Shown here one piece after another: positions 6,716-11,595 of a stretch of 11,595 nt of DNA (within the stretch, counting starts at the first letter, position 1; each line of letters begins with the position of its first letter). The notes below the pieces were generated by a model. That model was not told where the DNA came from, made no database searches, and saw only the letters and a program-made list of their open reading frames with translations. The DNA is taken from positions 1 to 11,595 of the forward strand of contig JABDQT010000239.1 in the NCBI GenBank assembly GCA_013042165.1, given 5' to 3'. This DNA comes from Kiritimatiellales bacterium (GTDB lineage Bacteria; Verrucomicrobiota; Kiritimatiellia; Kiritimatiellales; Pontiellaceae). The translations under genes and the position numbers were made by a program.

Positions 6716-7558
6716 TTACTCGTGTTCCACGGGATTATGAAGGTACAGAATCCAATAGACCGAGCCTACAAAAACTGCGCCTCCAACCATATTGCCGATC
6801 ACGACCGGGATAAGGTTCTTAACCAGGAAACCGAGAAGGGTTAACTGCGAAAAGTCGGGATTGCCCAACATCGATACAATATCCGGGTTGCTTTTCAGAA
6901 GCAGACCGGCAGGGATAAAATACATGTTGGCGATGGAGTGTTCGAAGCCCATGGCGACAAACGCCGTGATGGGGAAGAGGATTGCCAGAATTTTATCAGT
7001 AACGGAGCGCGCGCTATAGCAAAGCCAGATAGCCAGGCAGACCAGCACATTGCAAAGCATGGCGCTCGAAAAAGCCTGTAGAACCGTCAGGTTGACTTTG
7101 GTGTTCGCGATGTCCAGTGCTTTTGCTCCCACAGCGCCATCGTTGCCGAGCCAGTGTCCGCTATAGAAAACCAACAGCACGATAGCCAGCGATCCGACCA
7201 GGTTTCCGGTAAACACAATAATCCAGCTGCGCAGCATTTTACGGTATGTGATGGCGCCGGTAAAGCAGGCCATAACCATCAGGGTGTCGCCGGTGAAGAG
7301 GTCGGCTCCTGCGATCACAACCAGAATCAGACCAAGCGAAAAGCTCAACCCGCCGATAAGTTGGGTGAGCCCGACGGGCAGGGTGGAGTCGTGGATGACG
7401 TACGTGAAGAGTGCCGCGCCAAAGGCGATAAATGCACCTGCCTGGATCGCCAGAAAAAATGCGCTGATCAGATCGCGATTGGCTTTGCGAATGCCGGAAG
7501 CTTCGGCTCGCTTTGCCATGTCCGCGGGTATATATGCATCGAGTTTGCTGTCTTCCAT
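6716..7558 (-). CDS. focA: Formate/nitrite transporter family channel (FocA-like)
   Basis: A 280-residue inner-membrane protein of the FNT family, which forms pentameric channels for formate, nitrite or related anions. About six membrane helices can be seen. Diagnostic motifs are [11 protein letters not shown] (84-94) and [16 protein letters not shown] (204-219); H207 matches the conserved pore histidine of E. coli FocA (H209). The ATG at 7558 is chosen because a purine-rich AAGAG lies 6 nt upstream and family members start near here; a TTG at 7597 keeps the frame open but adds an atypical N-terminus. Its 19-bp spacing to fhs points to formate as the substrate rather than nitrite (inference from context). 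A terminator behind galE sits upstream, so this pair probably has its own promoter in 7559-7630, which I could not define. Confidence 0.93.
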   Translation of the reverse strand: MEDSKLDAYIPADMAKRAEASGIRKANRDLISAFFLAIQAGAFIAFGAALFTYVIHDSTLPVGLTQLIGGLSFSLGLILVVIAGADLFTGDTLMVMACFTGAITYRKMLRSWIIVFTGNLVGSLAIVLLVFYSGHWLGNDGAVGAKALDIANTKVNLTVLQAFSSAMLCNVLVCLAIWLCYSARSVTDKILAILFPITAFVAMGFEHSIANMYFIPAGLLLKSNPDIVSMLGNPDFSQLTLLGFLVKNLIPVVIGNMVGGAVFVGSVYWILYLHNPVEHE

Positions 7559-7630
7559 TATAGTCTCTTTGACTCGGGATTGAAAAAGCGCGAGCAACGT
7601 AAGCTACAGAATTGAGCCGAAGATTGCCAT

Positions 7631-7667
7631 CGAAAACCCCCGCCACCATGAGAATAGGTAGTGGGGG
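7631..7667 (-). terminator. Intrinsic terminator after galE
   Basis: On the minus strand CCCCCACTACC, a 9-nt loop and GGTGGCGGGGG form an 11-bp stem with one A-C mismatch and one G-T wobble, followed by TTTT. It lies 41 bp past the galE stop and before focA, and separates the galactose and formate operons. Confidence 0.7.
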
Positions 7668-7707
7668 AACGAAGTTTGTCAGATGGATTTTTATTCGTCA
7701 GGATCGT

Positions 7708-8679
7708 TTAAGCAGTATAGCCATTGGGATGCGCCTGATGCCAGTCCCATGCGCTCTGGACGATCGTTTTAAGATCAGCATACTGCGGATCCCAGCCCAA
7801 TACGGTTTTGGCCTTGGTGGCATCAGCCACGAGGGCGGTGCAGTCGCCGGCGCGTCGGGGTTGGGACTCGGCGGGAATCGGATGGCCGGTCACTTCGCGG
7901 CAGACATCGATGACTTCCTTGACGGTATAGCCGTCACCGTTGCCGAGGTTGAAGGCCCCGGAGATACCCGGTTTGAGGGCGAGGATGTGCGCCTGCGCCA
8001 GATCCTTGATGTGGATATAGTCGCGCACGCAGGTGCCGTCGCGGGTTTCGTAGTCTTCGCCGAACATGTAGATTTTTTCGCGCTGGCCCAGCGCAACCTG
8101 CAGCACGAGCGGAATCAGGTGACTTTCAGGATTATGCGCTTCGCCGTATTGGGCGGTCGCACCGCTGGCGTTGAAGTACCGCAGGAAGACACACTCGATA
8201 CCGTGAATCTGCTGCCCCCATTGGAATATTTTTTCGCACAGCAGCTTGGACTCGCCGTAGACCGATTCCGGTTTCTGCGGCAGACTTTCATCCATCGGCA
8301 TTTTTTCGGGTGTACCGTAGGTGGCGCAGGTGGAGGAGAAGATCAGTTTCCTGCAGTCTGCTTCGACCATAGCGGTCATCAGGTTGAGCGACCCGCTGAC
8401 GTTGTTTTCGAAAAAGGGCATCGGGTCGACCATGGATTCGCCGACCTCGATATAGGCGGCAAAATGGATGACGGCCTCCGGGCGCTCGGCCAGCATGGCG
8501 CTTTTGATGTCCTCCTTGTAGCGCAGGTCACCCTGGATGAATTTTGCGCGGGGATCGACCGCCGGTCGGTATCCGCGTTCGAGATTATCGAATACCACCA
8601 CTTCGTGCCCTGCATCACAGAGCATTTGGGTGGTCACGCTGCCAATGTATCCGGCTCCGCCGGCAACAAGTACTTTCAT
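7708..8679 (-). CDS. galE: UDP-glucose 4-epimerase
   Basis: A 323-residue short-chain dehydrogenase-type epimerase that interconverts UDP-galactose and UDP-glucose with bound NAD. The Rossmann glycine motif GGAGYIGS is at residues 7-14, D31 closes the second strand, and the catalytic set is S115-S116-T117 with Y141-x3-K145 (YGESK). RYFNASGA, the DGTCVRDYIHIKDLAQAH stretch and RAGD further identify GalE. Length is close to the usual 330-340. AAGGAG at suitable spacing precedes the ATG at 8679. It follows galK on the same strand after an 87-bp gap holding an inverted heptamer repeat, and is followed by an intrinsic terminator, so it ends the galK-galE unit. It may also supply UDP-galactose for surface polysaccharide. 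Confidence 0.96.
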   Translation of the reverse strand: MKVLVAGGAGYIGSVTTQMLCDAGHEVVVFDNLERGYRPAVDPRAKFIQGDLRYKEDIKSAMLAERPEAVIHFAAYIEVGESMVDPMPFFENNVSGSLNLMTAMVEADCRKLIFSSTCATYGTPEKMPMDESLPQKPESVYGESKLLCEKIFQWGQQIHGIECVFLRYFNASGATAQYGEAHNPESHLIPLVLQVALGQREKIYMFGEDYETRDGTCVRDYIHIKDLAQAHILALKPGISGAFNLGNGDGYTVKEVIDVCREVTGHPIPAESQPRRAGDCTALVADATKAKTVLGWDPQYADLKTIVQSAWDWHQAHPNGYTA

Positions 8680-8694
8680 TGAATATCTCCTTAT

Positions 8695-8763
8695 GCGTAT
8701 TGCTTACTACGTATTACGTATTGCTGTTCAGGTTTTTAATACGCAGTACGAAATACGTAGTAC
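8695..8763. repeat. Inverted heptamer repeat between galK and galE
   Basis: Left side is a run of 7-base units, GCGTATT, GCTTACT, ACGTATT, ACGTATT, GCTGTTC (8695-8729). Right side runs as AATACGC, AGTACGA, AATACGT, AGTAC (8738-8763) in opposite sense. Bases 8705-8724 pair with 8743-8762 at 18 of 20 positions around an 18-nt loop. Units resemble the reverse complement of the CAATACG array at 4346-4392. It lies 15 bp before the galE start codon and may form an intercistronic stem in the galK-galE transcript. Confidence 0.8.
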
Positions 8764-8766
8764 ATC

Positions 8767-9933
8767 CTATTTTACAATAATGGCCCCGGCGGAAGGAATG
8801 ATCGTTTCCGCAGTCGGTTCAAGTCCCTTTGCCTGGCAGGTTTCAATAATCTTCCCGCAGATCATCTCGGCGTCGGCCGCGTGGACCAGGGCCACCGCGC
8901 TGCCGCCCCAGCCGCCGCCCGAGAGGCGGGCGCCGAGCGCGCCGGCTTCGCGCGCGGCCTCCACGACGATGTCGAGTTCAACGCACGAATTTTCGAAGGC
9001 GATGCGGGAGGCTTCGTGCGAGTCGTACAAAAACTGTCCGAACGCTTCGAGCCGGCCTTCGGCTAGTAGCTTGACGCCTTCTTCAACGCGGTGGATTTCG
9101 CCGACCACATGCGAGGCGCGCTGTGCCGCTTCCGGATCAATCTTGCCTTGGAGGGCTTCAAAATCCTCAAACGTGATGTCGCGCAGGGCGCTGACGTTGT
9201 AGCCCACGAGTGCGTTGAGCTCGGCGGCCGCCTTTTCGCAGCTGCGGCGCCGTGCGTTGTAGGGCGATTCGGCCAGCGCATGCTTCGCGTGTGGATTGAT
9301 CATCAGAAAGACCGCATCGTCCGGCAGTTTCACCGGATAGGTTTCAAGGGTGCGGAAGTCGGAGTGGATCAGGCAGTGGTGTACGCCGTAGATACTGGAA
9401 AACTGGTCGAGCAAGCCGCAGCTGCACCCGGCAAAGTCGTGCTCGGCCTTCTGTCCGATTTTGGCAATCTCGATCTTGTCGATTTGCTTGCCGGCATATT
9501 TGAGCACGGCGTAGGCTGTGGCGACTTCGAGCGCCGCCGAACTGGAAAGTCCGGCACCCATCGGAATGGAGCCGAGGAAGGTGCAGTCGATGCCGTCGAC
9601 TTCGACGCCGTGTGAACGCAGGAAATAGATGACACCCTTCACATAGTTTGCCCACTGGAACTTTTTCTCCAGCGGTTCGGCGTTGGCGGGGTCGAATTCC
9701 GCCGTTACGCCGATATCGCCGGCGGTTAGGCGAACGCCCGGCTTATCGGAAGCGGAGATACAGAAGCAGTGGCCCATGTTGATGGCACAGGAAAAGGTGG
9801 TGCCTTCATTGTAGTCCGTGTGGTTCCCGAGCACTTCGATGCGGCCGGGAGCATAAGATACCGTCGTCGGATCCGTGCCGTAGGTGTCGGTATGGATGGC
9901 CATCGCCCCGGCGACTGCTTTTTCGTCATACAT
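8767..9933 (-). CDS. galK: Galactokinase (GHMP kinase), substrate loop variant
   Basis: A 388-residue GHMP kinase that most likely phosphorylates galactose at C1 with ATP. Motifs in order: APGRIEVLGNHTDYNEG (28-44), the ATP loop PMGAGLSSSAALE (124-136), the catalytic aspartate D176 in LLDQFSSIYG, SPYNARRRSCE with Y225, and LSGGGWGGSAV (337-347). R31 and D176 match the catalytic Arg and Asp of known galactokinases. The substrate loop differs from the standard GRVNLIGEHTDY: Asn becomes E33 and the sugar-contacting Glu becomes N37. The ATG at 9933 (MYDEKAVAGA) is preceded by GAGAG at workable distance; the frame stays open to 9972 but that extension is unlike the family. The downstream partner galE supports a galactose role. 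No galT is present in the window. Confidence 0.88.
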   Translation of the reverse strand: MYDEKAVAGAMAIHTDTYGTDPTTVSYAPGRIEVLGNHTDYNEGTTFSCAINMGHCFCISASDKPGVRLTAGDIGVTAEFDPANAEPLEKKFQWANYVKGVIYFLRSHGVEVDGIDCTFLGSIPMGAGLSSSAALEVATAYAVLKYAGKQIDKIEIAKIGQKAEHDFAGCSCGLLDQFSSIYGVHHCLIHSDFRTLETYPVKLPDDAVFLMINPHAKHALAESPYNARRRSCEKAAAELNALVGYNVSALRDITFEDFEALQGKIDPEAAQRASHVVGEIHRVEEGVKLLAEGRLEAFGQFLYDSHEASRIAFENSCVELDIVVEAAREAGALGARLSGGGWGGSAVALVHAADAEMICGKIIETCQAKGLEPTAETIIPSAGAIIVK

Positions 9934-9984
9934 GGATTGGCTCTCGCGAATTTGTATTGTTGAGCGTCCCAACCTAGCTGAAAA

Positions 9985-10017
9985 AAACGAGCAAAGCCAT
10001 AGCCTAAACGAGCAAAG
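9985..10017. promoter_or_regulatory. 12-bp direct repeat upstream of galK (possible operator)
   Basis: AAACGAGCAAAG occurs at 9985-9996 and again at 10006-10017. Start-to-start distance is 21 bp, two helical turns, and the pair lies 52-84 bp before the galK ATG on the upstream side. The exact repeat and the helical spacing suit a regulator binding as two units on one DNA face, but the function is inferred. Confidence 0.4.
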
Positions 10018-10025
10018 AAGCCTGT

Positions 10026-10051
10026 GAACGGCTGGGACAGCCGTCTCTACC
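10026..10051. repeat. Half copy of the two-hairpin element (copy 4)
   Basis: ACGGCTG-GGA-CAGCCGT (10028-10044) is a perfect 7-bp hairpin with the same GGA loop as hairpin B of the 4871-4929 element. It is followed by CTCTACC, whose CTACC end (10047-10051) matches that element. The second hairpin and the other outer arm are missing. Confidence 0.6.
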
Positions 10052-10273
10052 TGCCTTGCCGCCCGGTGTCTACGCCCAACGCGAACTTGAAAGGACCGGG
10101 CCGCCTTCCACTCCGACGAGTAATGGTCCCCATCCTCGAGATGCGGCGGCCAAACACAGAATGAACCCGGAGTTTTTCACATTGCAGGTGTCATGAAAAA
10201 GGGGGTCGGCCCACTTTCGCAGGTTCAAGCCTCGCTGACGCGTCAAACCAGAAGGTTCTCATCCATCCAACCA
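10052..10273. other. Non-coding stretch between the half element and the tRNA terminator
   Basis: No credible gene is seen. It holds a 7-bp inverted repeat GCCCGGT (10061-10067) / ACCGGGC (10095-10101) with a long loop, and near 10171-10200 a 7-bp inverted TTTTTCA / TGAAAAA pair. Neither looks like a terminator. An open frame starting at 10193 continues through the tRNA antisense and is not a gene. With 9934-10051 this makes the longest gene-free gap in the window. Confidence 0.5.
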
Positions 10274-10303
10274 CAAAAAAACCGATACTTTTCAGTACCG
10301 GTT
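10274..10303 (-). terminator. Intrinsic terminator of tRNA-Tyr
   Basis: On the minus strand AACCGGTACT-GAAA-AGTATCGGTT forms a 10-bp stem with one G-T wobble and a GAAA tetraloop, followed by a run of at least five T. It begins 4 nt after the encoded CCA of the tRNA. Confidence 0.9.
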
Positions 10304-10307
10304 AAAA

Positions 10308-10392
10308 TGGTGGTGGGAGATGGATTCGAACCATCGAACTCTAAGAGGGCAGATTTACAGTCTGCTGCGTTTGACCGCTTCGCTATCCCACC
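10308..10392 (-). tRNA. tRNA-Tyr (anticodon GUA), CCA encoded
   Basis: The acceptor stem is GGTGGGA (10392-10386) with TCCCACC (10318-10312), discriminator A at 10311 and genomically encoded CCA at 10310-10308. The anticodon stem GCAGA/TCTGC encloses the loop CTGTAAA, with GTA at 10358-10356. The T-arm GATGG-TTCGAAT-CCATC is perfect, and a long variable arm is present as expected for bacterial class II tRNA-Tyr. A strong intrinsic terminator follows directly, so this is a monocistronic tRNA gene. Confidence 0.97.
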
Positions 10393-10480
10393 GGTTCCGA
10401 TTAAGGAGCGAATAACCTACCGAAAAATTTTGGTTTGTCTACTATCAATTTCCACAAAAACCCATATTTTGGATCCTATC

Positions 10481-11416
10481 ATGACGATACTGCCAAAGCC
10501 TGTCATCTGTGTTGGATTGTCCCCTTGCGTACAGCGGATTCTCGAGTTTGCCCGCTTTGAACCGGGGGGCGTGAACCGTGCACGGAAGGTCACCGTCGGC
10601 ATCGGCGGGAAGGGGGCGAATACGGCGCGCATGGTCAGGAAACTGGGCGGCCATCCGATACTGGTCGGATATATCGGCGGGGCCAACGGCATGTTGCTTG
10701 AGCAAATGCTCGATGCGGAGGAGGTTGGCTACCGGCATGTCGTGGTACAAGGCGAAACGCGCATCTGCCAGACGCTGGTGGAGGAGGGAAATCCGGAGAC
10801 TACGGAACTGGTAGAGGAGATGCCCCCGCTGAACGCCGATAATTGGCGGCATATGATGAAGCTGTTCGAGTCGCTGGAGCTGTCGGGCGCGGTGGTTCCC
10901 ATCTGCGGAAAGCTGCCGGCCGGAGCGCCGGCCGATGCCTATGCCCGGCTCTGCGGCGTGGTTCATGAGCAGGGCGGCCGGGTGATTCTGGATACGCCGG
11001 GCCAGCCGTTGGTCATGGCGCTGGAGCATCGGCCGTATCTGGTGAAAATCAATGACGTCGAGCTGCTGCAGACGCTGGGAGGTGAAGACCTGCCAACCGC
11101 CTGCGCCGAACTGATAAAACGGGGTGCGCAGTCGGCGCTGATTACGCGCGGCAGTCGAACGGCGTTTTTTGTTGATGGCTCGCAAACGCTTGAAATCCAT
11201 CCGCCACCGATCGAAGCAGTCAATCCCGTTGGAAGCGGCGATGCTGTTACCGCCGGACTCGCCGTTGCACTGACCGAAGGCAGGGAGATTGCCGAAGCAC
11301 TGGTGGAGGGCATGGCCTGCGGTGCGGCCAATGCCCTACATTTGATTTCAGGCCAGATTGAACCGGGCGATGTGGCGCGCCTACGTTGTGCGGTCAGCGT
11401 CGAGTCGCTAACCTAG
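10481..11416 (+). CDS. PfkB-family sugar kinase (1-phosphofructokinase/LacC-like subgroup)
   Basis: A 311-residue cytosolic ribokinase-fold kinase. Signature one, GGKGANTARMVRKLGG, is at residues 42-57, and signature two, NPVGSGDAVTAG, at 248-259 with D254 as the likely catalytic base and GSG as anion hole. LVKIND before the ATP domain and GEVNR-like GGVNRA (29-34) place it nearest the FruK/LacC hexose-phosphate kinase group. The N-terminal motif usually reads NPALD, whose Asp contacts the sugar; here it is SPCVQ (14-18), so the substrate is uncertain and no gene symbol is given. The ATG at 10481 starts the first strand of the fold; the frame is open from 10193, but that part crosses tRNA-Tyr on the other strand. 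Only a weak GGAT precedes the ATG. It stands alone, divergent from the tRNA and convergent with the gene at the right edge. Confidence 0.85.
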   Translation: MTILPKPVICVGLSPCVQRILEFARFEPGGVNRARKVTVGIGGKGANTARMVRKLGGHPILVGYIGGANGMLLEQMLDAEEVGYRHVVVQGETRICQTLVEEGNPETTELVEEMPPLNADNWRHMMKLFESLELSGAVVPICGKLPAGAPADAYARLCGVVHEQGGRVILDTPGQPLVMALEHRPYLVKINDVELLQTLGGEDLPTACAELIKRGAQSALITRGSRTAFFVDGSQTLEIHPPPIEAVNPVGSGDAVTAGLAVALTEGREIAEALVEGMACGAANALHLISGQIEPGDVARLRCAVSVESLT

Positions 11417-11430
11417 AAGCAATCTTCCGC

Positions 11431-11595
11431 CTACAGACCTTCCGGGAAGTGATCGCCGAGTTTGGATTTTCCGCCGGGACGGACGTGGCGGGAAGCGGGT
11501 TTTCGGGAATCGATCTCGCACTGCGCCATGAACTCCTGCGAAGACATGACTTGAGCGCCATCACCAAGAACTGTGTCGGCTTCGGCGCGGTCGGA
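11431..11595 (-). CDS. Unrecognised protein, C-terminal 54 residues
   Basis: An open frame enters from the right edge and ends at a TAG at 11433-11431, 14 bp from the convergent kinase stop. The visible tail is polar and basic: ADTVLGDGAQVMSSQEF near its start, then RKPASRHVRPGGKSKLGDHF and a final PEGL. The close packing and coding-like third-position GC suggest a real gene. I do not recognise a family. The basic Arg/Lys/Gly-rich end could be a disordered or nucleic-acid-contacting tail (inference). The start is outside the window. Confidence 0.5.
   Translation of the reverse strand, partial: SDRAEADTVLGDGAQVMSSQEFMAQCEIDSRKPASRHVRPGGKSKLGDHFPEGL

Noticed and set aside
5383..6813. A 476-codon open frame on the plus strand opposite fhs.
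   Set aside because: The minus-strand protein is a complete formate-tetrahydrofolate ligase; the plus-strand product has no family features and ends inside focA antisense.
7559..7630. ZTP or tetrahydrofolate riboswitch in the focA-fhs leader.
   Set aside because: The leader is short and I could not find the conserved core of either class or a paired structure beyond the galE terminator.
10171..10203. TTTTTCA / TGAAAAA inverted pair as an insertion-sequence end or terminator.
   Set aside because: Only 7 bp with a 14-nt loop, no T-run, no matching end elsewhere in the window and no transposase gene.
10193..10480. N-terminal extension of the PfkB kinase by 96 codons.
   Set aside because: It reads through tRNA-Tyr and its terminator on the opposite strand; family members start at the strand encoded from 10481.

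Overview
The window is a compact, GC-rich bacterial chromosome segment of housekeeping and central-metabolism genes with short intergenic gaps. A futalosine-pathway menaquinone protein, a formate channel next to formate-tetrahydrofolate ligase, galactose genes, and gaps filled with short palindromic elements and heptamer repeats suggest a PVC-superphylum bacterium, perhaps Kiritimatiellota or Lentisphaerota. That placement is inference from gene style; there is no rRNA or other marker gene here. No phage, insertion sequence, CRISPR array or defence system is visible.

Left part (1-1949, all minus): the 5' end of a YhcC-type radical SAM gene, a two-hairpin palindromic element, a dihydroorotase-type amidohydrolase, and an 80-residue membrane protein of the DUF6868 type. 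Middle plus-strand pair (2115-4773): one gene fusing two radical SAM enzymes of the futalosine menaquinone route (MqnE half then MqnC half), a seven-base tandem array, then a DUF2237 protein. Between this pair and the convergent fhs gene lie two palindromic elements with the same three-way-junction layout.

Minus-strand block (4933-9933): focA-fhs is a tight pair, likely importing formate and charging it onto tetrahydrofolate. Upstream of it is galK-galE, two Leloir-pathway genes (galT is absent), separated by an inverted heptamer repeat and followed by a good intrinsic terminator. Right part: a gap holding a 12-bp direct repeat and a half copy of the palindromic element, a tRNA-Tyr(GUA) with encoded CCA and its own terminator on the minus strand, a PfkB-family sugar kinase on the plus strand, and the 3' end of an unrecognised minus-strand gene.

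The points most worth a second look are the MqnE-MqnC fusion, which joins two non-consecutive steps of one pathway, and the intergenic element family whose stem sequences differ between copies while the fold and the end sequence are kept.
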